A stretch of 64,000 nucleotides of DNA from Linnemannia elongata (taxonomy: Eukaryota > Mortierellomycota > Mortierellomycetes > Mortierellales > Mortierellaceae): NCBI GenBank assembly GCA_036320915.1, contig JAXBDG010000008.1, positions 2,170,001 to 2,234,000 on the forward strand, read 5' to 3'. Positions 54,839-64,000 of the stretch are shown here, piece by piece. The translations under genes and the position numbers were made by a program. Each line of letters opens with the position of its first letter. The first letter of the stretch is position 1. Under the pieces are notes generated by a model. The model searched no databases. It saw only the letters and a program-made list of their open reading frames with translations, and was not told the origin of the DNA.

Positions 54839-55579
54839 TTATGATTCGATGCTAATGGTGTGGAGACCGATAAGATCACCATCGATCCAGCCAAGGACCC
54901 AGACATGAACTTTTGTTGAAGAAGATGGATCGGCGACTCTGTACAACACCATCTTATCGTTCTCAGGACTTGCAGTAGTATTAGTCGTAGTAGTCATTTC
55001 TTCGGGATTGGAAGGGAGACCAAAGACATCGTGGAGTGCTTGTGCAAGCTTGTCGGATCCAGGATTGGACTTGTTAAGGATCGATTGAAAGTTGAAAGAT
55101 TTTTCGCAGGTGTTTCCTTCATCCTCGTCCTCGGTTTGGACCAATTGTTGGAAGGAGGGTAAGAGTTGAATGGTCTGGAGTAGATGGACGAATTGCTGTT
55201 CTGTGGGAAATGACGTATTTTTCGTCAATACCGTCTCTGCAGTGGCCCCAGTGGTGCCAGTGGTGGTAGTGGAGATATGGACGGTCTGGTATGGTTCTTC
55301 GCCCTCGGAGATGTAGAGTGCGTTCTTGATAGCTGCCTGGAGGGTGTCGATTGCATGTTGTTGATTCTTGGTCACTGAGGGTGTCGTGCTGGTGAGGTTG
55401 GCGTTCGTGGACTTGTTTGTGAGATGCGTTGGAGTTGTTGTTGTTGGTTTTGTGGTGGTGGTGGAAGTGGGGTGGAGGGGATTGTTTCCGACACCTGGGA
55501 TGTTCCTGTTGAGCATGTTCATGTATGCTGCGTTGATGTCGTTGTTGATGTCGTCGTTGTTGTTGTCCTGGGAAGCCAT
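54839..55579 (-). CDS. NuiA-like nuclease-inhibitor domain protein
   Basis: A single exon of 246 residues. Residues 1-70 are Asn/Thr-rich linker. Residues 77-246 match the plan of NuiA, the Anabaena inhibitor of the DNA/RNA nuclease NucA. The first block is IDTLQAAIKNALYISEGEEPYQTV (77-100; NuiA has LKQASDGLLFMSESEYPFEV). Then TEQQFVHLLQTI and a middle helix follow. The last block is LYRVADPSSSTKVHVWVLGWID and GDLIGLHTISIES (212-246; NuiA has VYRLGEVELDVYVIGETPAGNLAGISTKVVE). The family inhibits sugar-non-specific nucleases by inserting its C-terminal end into the active site; whether this copy binds a nuclease is unknown. There is no signal peptide, so it is intracellular. It lies tail-to-tail with IDH1 and head-to-head with ROM2. 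Confidence 0.72.
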   Translation of the reverse strand: MASQDNNNDDINNDINAAYMNMLNRNIPGVGNNPLHPTSTTTTKPTTTTPTHLTNKSTNANLTSTTPSVTKNQQHAIDTLQAAIKNALYISEGEEPYQTVHISTTTTGTTGATAETVLTKNTSFPTEQQFVHLLQTIQLLPSFQQLVQTEDEDEGNTCEKSFNFQSILNKSNPGSDKLAQALHDVFGLPSNPEEMTTTTNTTASPENDKMVLYRVADPSSSTKVHVWVLGWIDGDLIGLHTISIES

Positions 55580-56955
55580 TGTGAGATCTCTTTGTTGTCG
55601 GTGATTGGGATGAGAGGAGTAATAAGGAAGAAAGCGTGTGTTGGACGTGTGGGGAGAAATTAGATAAAAGGGAAGAAAGTGGTGGCGTCGACTTTTGTGT
55701 TCAAGACGTCACCGTGTCACCGCCGTTTGTGAGGGTGTTCCAGAGACAAAGAAAAAAAAATTGAATGCGGGCTTCTCCTCAGAGCGAGTAACTTGCCTGT
55801 TGTTGTGTTTGTTTCGGACGGGCTGGAGATGGCGTCTGTTCTGGGCTGGAAGTTGGTTGAGAAGGGTGACGAGCAACGTGGACAAGGAGTGTATGTGTAA
55901 GTGTGTGTGAGGTGAGATATGGTGGCAAACAAACAACATAAACAAAAGGTGTTTGGAAGACAAAGAGAAGGATTGGACTGGTACAAGATAAGGAGAGGAG
56001 GCTCCCCCCTGTGCATAACTTGTGTTGAGTGAGAGCAAAAGGTTGAGTCTGGAGCACATCTAATGAGACTGGCAGTCTCGCATTGAAAATATTCATGGTC
56101 CATGAATGAGCGGGCTCATACGAGCATGGCTGGTCTTGACTGGCTGGCTATGTTAGGAGAAGAGAGAAAGAGAATGGGGACCACCACGTTCTTTTAGGGT
56201 ACACGCAGTATCTGAGTGAATGTGCAACCATGAATGATATGAAGAAGAAGGGTGGTTACCTTCCTGGCATTCTTTTTTCTCTTCTATCGTTCTTCTCATC
56301 TCCTCTTAATCCTCCCTCCCCCCTCGCCCTCCCAACCTTGTGCCACTTTTCTGTGTGCTTTTGAACAGAAAGCTTTTTGTATTTTCTTTTATTTTGATTT
56401 TTTTTTTTTTTTTTCTCCTCTTGACTCTGGCGCGCGCTTTGGTTTTTTTTATTCGTCCTTTCGTCAGTGCCAGTTGCACTGTGGACAGCACTCCTTTTTT
56501 TTCTTTCCTGACACACTCACACACTCGCTCACACACCTTTTTCCTTTCTCCCCATCTGTCGCTGTCACACACCCATCATCCTTTCCTTTCCTTTCCTTCT
56601 TGCCTTGCCTTACCTTACCTTACTTCCATCCATCCATCCATCCATCCATCCCCTTTCCCTTGTTGCCACCATCTATCTCCCCCTCTTTTTATTCTTATTA
56701 CTCCTTTCCCTCACACTCCTCACTCACCTTACTCACCCGTTTATTCTGCTCCCTCAGCCATCATCCTTCCCTTCAACAACCCCAACAACAAAAGCCCTCT
56801 CCCGCTCCTTTCCCGCCCTCCCTATTTTATACATCAAGGACAACAGCAACAACAACAGCACTACTTGTACTATCACTCCATCATCATCATCATCTATTAC
56901 AATTATTACTACAACTGCACTCTCTTGCATCATAATCCTCACTTCTCTCTAATCC
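55580..56955. promoter_or_regulatory. Divergent promoter region, NuiA-like gene / ROM2
   Basis: A 1.4 kb gap. The left part is purine- and G-rich on + (leader of the minus-strand gene). The right part (56250-56955) is a long CT-rich leader of ROM2 with CATC and CCTTA repeats (56612-56650). No gene was seen. Confidence 0.45.
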
Positions 56956-59900
56956 ATGGCCGATAACCTGGCCCCTGCCCTTCAGCAGGAACCTCCCACT
57001 TCTCCCCAGGCCGGTCCCGTGGGCGCCGCCTCATTCGGCCCCGGCGTCACCAGCGCCAATCACGGCTACACAAGTGCCCAGTATGTCTCGAGACATCGTG
57101 CATCCGCCCAGGTCGCCCCCGGGTCAGCTCCACTTCAGGGCGCCTATGTAACCCAGCAGCCAGCGAGATCGCCTGCCAAACCCTCCCAGCCTTCCCTTCA
57201 GCAGCCTCTATCACAATACGCTCAACCTTCACTACAGCAACAGCAACTGGCTTCTCCTGGCGCTCATGGACCGCCCCAAGGGTTCGTGGCGCCTCCTCCT
57301 CCTTCTCAGAGACCGCCTGTATTATCGTCACCCGTCCAGCCTGGCCCGCCCACTTCCCTCCCATATTCACAACAAGGCATCCAGCAGCCAGGGCCAGGAC
57401 CCGCCGCAGATCCATACTCACCTAGATTCTCGACTCAGGGACCTCCCCGACCAGTGCCTCCCATGCTAGGCGGGCCCGTCCGTCCTAACGGTCCATCCAT
57501 GAGACCTCCTGGAGGACCTGGTCCTGGTCCATATTACGGCTCACCTCCTATTCGCCCAATGAACCCAAACCAAGGACAAGGATATCCTGGCGACTATAGG
57601 CCTGTTCGCCCCTCACCACCAACCTATTCCCAGAGACAGGATGGCCTTTTGGGCAACGGAGCATCTGGAGGAATGGGACCAGGACCAGGACCAGGGCCGG
57701 GGCCAGGAATGGGACATCGACCCCAAATCCGCCCGCCGCCGCCTCAGCAGTCTTCCCAGGGAGGATACCCAATCGCCAGCCAATTCTCTTCCAATCCTCG
57801 ATTCTCTACACAATCGCTTCCAGGCTGGGACCATGATAAACCATACGGCAACGGTCCAGCAGCCCATCATCCCAATATCCGCCCACCACCTGCTTCATGG
57901 AACGACCAGCCTAGTCAGAACGGCGGCGTTCCCATCACCCATCGACGTGCCGCCTCCAACCAGATTCAACCTACATACTATGGAGGTGACCACCAAGGGC
58001 TGGACAGACAATCGTCTGTCGCCTCTCAGTACAGCAATGGACGTTACCCTCCCAATATTTCACCTGCTTACCAACAGCAACCACCTTATCCTTCCAGTCC
58101 CAATCGTCAATTGGTTCGCCATCAACTCTCCGACGCTCCCATTTCGCCAACACCCCGACTTCATAACGGACAGCTCGGTTTCCCCGAAGGCCATTACGCG
58201 CCCTACCGGAAGCTCTCCATTAGTGAGCATTTGGACGGCGGTCGAATCAGCCTGGACTCGACAACAAGCATAGAGTCTGGATTTTCAAACCGTCAACCTG
58301 CGCTCTACCCGGCCCCCAACATGTACAGTAGGGATCCCGAACCTGGCATGGATTTCCATCCCAATCGCCAGCGCTCTGCATCAAAGTCATCGACTTACTC
58401 GGGACACTCTGTTGCATCGGATTACTATGCCGACTTTGACAGTATATCGGTGCCTCGTTCGACAACTCCCAACGGCGGCTCGACTCCACAGATTTCTATC
58501 CAGTCGGCTCAAGGATACCCTCCTGGTCGCACAGATCCCTTTTCGATGCGGGCACGTACTCCTTCTCCAGGTCGCGCCCGCCAGGGCTCCAACCCTCCGT
58601 CGGTCAATCGAACAGGTAAGAAAAAAACAAAAGATATGACTGCAAGATGATCCAAGACAGTCTCGGCACATTTGTTCAGTCAAGGCCAATGTATGCAAAG
58701 AAGAAAAACACGCGCAACTCACGCACTGACCTCAAATTTGTCTTTTTTCTTGTGTTTTTTCCTATGTGCAGCCAATCCTCCCGTTTTCCTTGTCACCAGT
58801 CTCCCACACTCAGAAGCTTCCCGCAGGAGTGCGGAGTACGTCCGGATGCCACCTGCCCAGGCCAAGATTTCTCGTCTTCATGGAGAGCGTTCGCAATCGT
58901 TTTCTTCATACAGCCCGCCAACTTTTGACCCAGCAGTGCGACAGGCTGCTCTGGGGTCAATCTCCGCTGGCGCACTAGGACCACCAGCAGCAGTCAAGAG
59001 GCCTCCAATTGTTTACCCAGCTCTGCTTTCACGTGTCGCCAACGCCTTTGTTCAACGGATTACGACATCTCCTCGCATCAAGGACTCTATCGAATACAAG
59101 GACTGTTTTGACGGACGGGATGCAGTGGTAAGTGCCAATGTTACCCTTGACCTACTTTTCATCTTTTGATATGACTTCAAGCTTTAGATTGCACCTTGAC
59201 ATTTGGTTTTTCGTCATTATGGATATATAGGACAAAATTGCATTTATTATCAAAACGACAGACAGGAACTTGGCGTTGCTTCTCGGACGAGCTCTGGATG
59301 CTCAAAAGCTCTTCCACGATGTGACATATGACCACCGACTTCGCGACAGTGTCAATGAGCTGTACCAATTCCGCAACAAGACAATTACAGGAGGACCACG
59401 CATTCGCTCCATGGAGTCCATTGACTATCGACCTTCGTACCCAGCACCTGAAGCCACGGATGAGCTGGACACTGTCAATGGCGTCTTTACTCTTTTGACA
59501 GATTGCTACTCTCCTACATGCACACGAGACAAACTCTGTTACAGTATTGCATGCCCACGTCGTTTGGAGCAGGTATGTTTCGCGATTAATTCTGTCTTTC
59601 GGATAACGCTTAATTCGCCACCAGTATCGAGGAACTATCATACTGACTCTATGCTTTAACATATAATTTATGTAGCAATCTCGCCTGAACTTGACGCCTA
59701 ATGGTGGCCTCAAGCGGGCGTTGAGTAGATCGTCGTCCAAGGAAAAGAAGGATCAGCGACTCTGGATTACTTCTGTGCCAAAGGAAATCTCGGATGCCGT
59801 ATCTCCTGACGAGAAGAAGCGTCAGGAAGTCATCTACGAGTTGATCTACACCGAAAAGGACTTTGTCAACGATCTGAAATACCTTAACGATGTATGTACC

Positions 59901-62900
59901 AACGAAGACTTTAGGCTGCATAAAGGCAATATGCAACCAGGAAATAAGTATTTGTTTGCGACGCATCAACTACGACTAACATGAATTTCATTGCAACTTG
60001 ATAATAGAAATGGATCACACCAATCCGGAACATGGACCTGCTCCCGGAATCGCGACGGGAATCCTTTATCGACAGAGTCTTTTACAACATCAAGGACGTA
60101 TATGCTGTCAATTCCAAGCTTGGAGAGGCGCTTCTCAAGCGACAGCAGACATACTCTGTTATACCCGAGGTGGGCGACATCTTCTTGGAGCATGTGGTCA
60201 ACTTTGCGCCTTTCGTCCTGTACGGCGCGAACCAGATCGAGGCCAAGTACGAGTTTGAGCACGAAAAGTCCACGAATAGTGCCTTTAGCAGATTCGTCGA
60301 GGTACGTCGGGGATTATCTATTCTATTGTTTCACGCAAATTTGGTCGAAGCGCATTATTTCAGATCCTTATCGTTATACGTTCTTTGTTACATTCTTTCT
60401 TCGTGCGTTTAGGAAACGGAGAGAAGACCAGAGTCGAGAAAGCTGGAGCTGAACGGATACTTAACTAAGCCCACAACTCGTTTGGGTCGTTATCCGCTTT
60501 TGCTTGAGGCGGTTCTCAAATATACCAAGGACGACAACCCAGACAAGACGGCGATACCCCAGGTCATCAATATCATCAAGGACTTTTTGCAAAAGGTTAA
60601 CTTGGAGTCCGGAAAGTGCGAGAATGCCTTCAACCTGCGACAGATCAACAAGGGCTTGACATGGAAGGGCGAGCCAATGGTACGCTATCATATCTTTGCT
60701 ATACACTATTTGCTCATGTACTAGTAGCGTTTCTATTTGGTAATCTTCTCCATCTAACTTTCATCTCTCACACCGCAACCTTGAATTGGGTTTCCGACTT
60801 TCCTCAGGAATTGAACCTTCTTGCGAAAGATCGACAGCTGATCATGAAGGGACCACTCAAGAAGAAGGGAACCAGCTCTGAGCATGCCGACATCTACGTG
60901 TTCCTCTTCGATCATGTCCTCCTGCTGACCAAGGAGAAGAAGGGCAAGGGCCCAGAGGGCTACAAGGTCCACAAGCGACCCATTCGTCTGGAACTCTTGA
61001 CACTTTCGACCATGGAAGAACCAGTGATGAAGTCGTCTCGTCGAACATCGTCATTGATACCACACAAACCCTCCCACGCCAGCAATGTTGTCGCCAAGAT
61101 CACACCCACTTCAAACCCACTCTCCAAGATCACCTCCGACAAGTCAGGGTTCCCCATCGTCTTTAGTCACATCGGACGTCACGGAGGCTCATTCACCCTA
61201 TACGCCACCACGCATGCTGGACGAAAAAACTGGATGGACAGGATCCAGAAGCAGATTCAAGCGCTGAAGAACAAAGCCGACTCGTGGAAACTTCTTCCAG
61301 TCTCCGAGAGGTACTTCCCTGCCAGCAACAAGGTCAACTGCTCCTCGACTTATGGTAAGCATGGCGCTCCTGATATTCTAGAAATGTTGATTTGCACTAC
61401 TATATCAGCTGCGTACGATGTTTACATATGGATTCTATTTATTACGCTATGGTGATAGATAATGGAAGGCGTCTCGTTATCGGAACAGACTCTGGTGTGT
61501 TTGTTGGCAAGCCCAAGGGACATTTTATCAGAGTTTTGCCACGCGAGCGCGTCTCACAAGTCGATGTCATGGAGGACGAGCGCATCTTGCTTGTACTTGC
61601 AGAGAAGCACTTGCTCGCCTATGGACTCGAGGCGCTCGACCCCAACGACCCCAACAACCCCAACAAGAGAGGCAAGAAGCTGGGATCCTCTATCAGCTTT
61701 TTCAAGACTGGTGTCTGCCAGGGCAAGACTCTTGTCGGAACTGTCAAGAATTCAAGCAATGCTTTGGATTCCAACTCCAACATCAAGACTTTGGAGCCGA
61801 TCGAGCAGGACGGTTCCAAGAAGAACAAACACATGTTCAGGACCATGCTTCGCGGAGGCAACAACGAAATGTTCAAGGTTCACAGGGTACGTTCACTCTT
61901 TTTTCTTTTTTGGAAGGAGTAGAGGGTCGATGAGTACAAGTACTTACTCGTTCATTTTCCATGGATTTTAGGAGTTCTACATTCCCCGCGAGGTCACTTC
62001 GCTTCATTTCTTGAGAAATACGCTCTGTGTTGGATGCAGCAAGGGGTTCGAGCTGATCGATCTCAACACCAACACCCAGGAATTGCTCGATAAGAGCGAC
62101 CCCACCCTTGACTTTGTCCACAAGAAGGACGAGAATCTCAAGCCTCTTGCCATTTACCGTATTGGAGCTGGAGACAGCTTCACCTTCTTGCTTTGCTATG
62201 AAGGTACAACACCTTCCTGATGTTTATTTGTTGATCGATGTCGCCTCATTTTTTTTGTTTGCAAGCAAAACTGATTCTATGTTTCTTTTATTGTTAATAG
62301 AATTCGCATTCTACGTGGACAAGATTGGTCGTCGGGCGCGGAACAATTGGATCATCCACTGGGAAGGAATGCCCACCTTCTGCGCACTCTCATTGCCATA
62401 TGTCATTGCCTTTGACCCTTCGTTCATCGAGATCCGCCACGTTGAAACTGTAAGTTTTCGTTTGAAAGGCTATCACAGAGTCTGACTACACCTTCGGATT
62501 AACATATTCTAACTTCATCGCGGTTACTTTGTCGTACATAGGGCGATCTTGTGCAAATTATCCCTGGAAACAACATCCGTTGCCTGCACCACATTGCCAA
62601 CCAACCCGGTGCTATTCATGTTGTCATGGTATGTCATTATGTTCTTTTGGGGCGCCGTTCTTGGAACCTTCGCATTTTGAAGTACTTATCTAACATTCAT
62701 AATTGTATTTCGCATGGTTGTTTTCTTCTTCTCACACTAGACGGATGAGGAAGGTGATTACCAGACGATCACCAGGCTGTGCCTTGAGTCTCAGATTGCG
62801 GAACTTATTGATTCGGACGAACTGGAGGATGATTCGGTGCCACCACCTTATTCTTCGGCCACAATTGTCGAAGAGGATGAGGGATCGTACACGCCCGAGG

Positions 62901-63178
62901 AGGAGAAGGGAGCGCCCATGTTGGACGATGATGACGATCACAACTACAGCCCGACAGATGGATCGTACCACCCCTCAGCGCTCAGCCGGAGTCTCAACCG
63001 GTTGACGCTTGATTTCGGCGATGGGTTTGATATTGGATCCAATTCTCCAGATAGCCCGCAGAGTTTCCAGGAGATTCTGGATATTGGATCTGGCGGGATT
63101 GCTCATAGCGGATCATCAAGTTCCTTGCCCCTCAAGGACGATGTGAACACTAACGGGCAACGACCTACTTACATCTGA
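56956..63178 (+). CDS. ROM2: Rho1 guanine nucleotide exchange factor, ROM2/RGF type (DEP-DH-PH-CNH)
   Basis: Twelve exons (56956-58615, 58772-59127, 59231-59572, 59676-59891, 60008-60301, 60413-60679, 60808-61354, 61459-61886, 61972-62203, 62301-62449, 62542-62628, 62741-63178) give 1671 residues. The first about 550 are Pro/Gly/Gln-rich. Then DEP (about 634-722, FDGRDAVDKIAFIIKTTDRN); DH (about 828-1020, RQEVIYELIYTEKDFVNDLKYL, FAPFVLYGANQIEAKYEFE, TTRLGRYPLLLEAVLKYT); PH (about 1050-1210); and a CNH domain (about 1230-1545, RRLVIGTDSGVFVG through KIGRRARNNWIIHWEG). An acidic tail follows. This is the layout of yeast Rom1/Rom2 and fission-yeast Rgf proteins, which load GTP on Rho1 at the plasma membrane and drive glucan synthase and the cell-wall integrity pathway. 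Confidence 0.94.
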
Positions 63179-63409
63179 GAGCGAGGGAGAAAACGATGCT
63201 ACCCTCTTTGAGCAAAAGGTGTTGTGAAGGAGGATTGGATGGAGGAGATGAGGGAAAGGGAGAAGGAGAAGAAAAAAAATATTAGAAAAGAGAAGACCCC
63301 GCTTTCATCGTCCATGCACATACTCGCCTCGCCTTACTTTGTTTTCGCATCTCTTGGGACTCTCTTCTTACACATTTACACCTAAAAACGTACGCAAAAC
63401 ACTAGCACA

Positions 63410-63415
63410 AATAAA
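63410..63415 (+). terminator. Poly(A) signal of ROM2
   Basis: AATAAA lies 232 nt after the ROM2 stop. Confidence 0.5.
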
Positions 63416-63471
63416 ATAATAATAATAGCAGAGAAACTGACAGATTGGAAGCTTGTGTTTATGCATTTGTA

Positions 63472-63477
63472 TTTATT
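63472..63477 (-). terminator. Poly(A) signal of ATP16
   Basis: TTTATT on + (AATAAA on -) lies 53 nt beyond the ATP16 stop and 57 bp from the opposing ROM2 signal. Confidence 0.5.
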
Positions 63478-63529
63478 CGAATCGAGTGGGGGTGGGGCGG
63501 TCCTAACAACTACTATTTTTTTTCGCGTT

Positions 63530-63912
63530 TTACTTGGCGAGGATAGCGGCCTGAAGGGACTCGAGGACCTCGACCTCGATCTTGGCAGCAAGCTTCTCCT
63601 CCTCGGTGGCGGCCGAGTTGGAAAGACGCTGGGCCTCGGCCAAGTTGTGGCGGACGGTCTATTTTTTTTTCAGTTGGTGTGTAAATGAGAGAGGCAAGAT
63701 ACTTTTTTTTTTTAGGGACAACGCTTTTCCTTGATTGCGAAATGAAATTGACTTTTGTTTTTTTTCTGCCAAGTCCTCTCTCTGTATTCAACGAGTGTGT
63801 TTCCTGAAGAATCGATGGTTTACCTCGGCGCTGAAATCCTCGACGGGGAAGGCCTCGACGGCGTTAATGTTGAGGGTCGAGTCAGGGTTCATGGTGGCGA
63901 AACCTCCCGAGA
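63530..63912 (-). CDS. ATP16: F1-ATP synthase delta subunit, 3' exons (5' end outside window)
   Basis: The last two exons are present (63912-63824 and 63658-63530, intron 63823-63659). They encode SGGFATMNPDSTLNINAVEA, FPVEDFSAE and TVRHNLAEAQRLSNS, with IEVEVLESLQAAILAK at the end. The GGFATMNPDSTLNINAVEAF block and the IEVEVLExLQAAL end are those of mitochondrial F1 delta (yeast Atp16, the counterpart of bacterial epsilon). It is part of the central stalk that links the rotor to F1. The exon at 63912 begins with two bases of a split codon, so an upstream exon must lie beyond 64000; 63913-64000 reads as intron. It converges with ROM2. Confidence 0.88.
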
Positions 63913-64000
63913 CTATGTTTTTTTCATTTGACATAAAAGAACCTCAATGAGTTAGATCATCATAAGAAACTCTTGGGGGGGTCACATTGGTCGTTGTAGT

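Larger units (their letters stand above)
63179..63529. other. Tail-to-tail gap, ROM2 / ATP16
   Basis: 351 bp of 3' flanks with a poly(A) signal for each gene. Nothing else was seen. Confidence 0.5.

Noticed and set aside
56340..56966. Plus-strand frames before ROM2
   Set aside because: Ser/Pro/Leu/His strings from the CT-rich leader; the ROM2 start at 56956 lies at their end.

Overview
The window is nuclear DNA of a filamentous fungus. Genes carry many short introns with GTAAGT/GTATGT-type donors, glutamine/serine-rich low-complexity proteins are common, and the gene set is fungal (ROM2-type Rho1 GEF, APSES/KilA-N and MAT-type HMG regulators, expansin-like secreted protein, YML020W-like hydrolase). 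Homologues of AVEN and CENP-M, which to my knowledge are missing from the model yeasts, together with the intron density, suggest an early-diverging lineage such as Mortierellomycota. That placement is inference. No rRNA, tRNA, CRISPR array or prokaryotic operon was seen.

Layout. 1-779 (-): the 5' part of an unknown polyQ protein. 2209-3964 (-): AVEN-like protein, divergent from a GRAM-GRAM-TBC-EF-hand Rab GAP (4850-9765, +). 9959-11806 (-): predicted PrsW/YhfC/CPBP-clan membrane protein, tail-to-tail with the GAP and head-to-head with VPS33 (12249-15100, +). An 8.4 kb gene desert follows, then a tubby/LURP-like protein (23546-24292, +) and the phosducin-like TXNDC9/Plp1 (25159-26889, +). A second desert of 6.5 kb leads to a MAT-type HMG-box regulator (33381-35291, +), tail-to-tail with a secreted expansin-like protein (35761-36363, -). 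After a pogo-like MITE at 37373-37587 come three minus-strand genes: a 3-hydroxyisobutyrate-dehydrogenase-family enzyme (38837-39959), CENP-M (40517-41715) and a YML020W-like alpha/beta hydrolase (41960-45689). The right end holds an Xbp1-like APSES factor (49160-51582, +), mitochondrial IDH1 (52771-54483, +), a NuiA-like nuclease-inhibitor protein (54839-55579, -), ROM2 (56956-63178, +) and the 3' exons of ATP16 (63530-63912, -).

The genes form no pathway cluster. They fall into housekeeping themes: membrane traffic (TBC GAP, VPS33), chaperoning (TXNDC9), mitochondrial energy (IDH1, ATP16), cell-wall integrity (ROM2), transcription (HMG, APSES) and kinetochore (CENP-M). The most notable items are a fungal CENP-M that keeps a P-loop-like motif, an AVEN homologue conserved at both ends, a fungal NuiA-domain protein, and an APH-1/PrsW-like membrane protein with paired Glu and His motifs. 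Exon structures were built by eye from frame continuity and splice consensus; all family calls are from motif recognition, not from a search.
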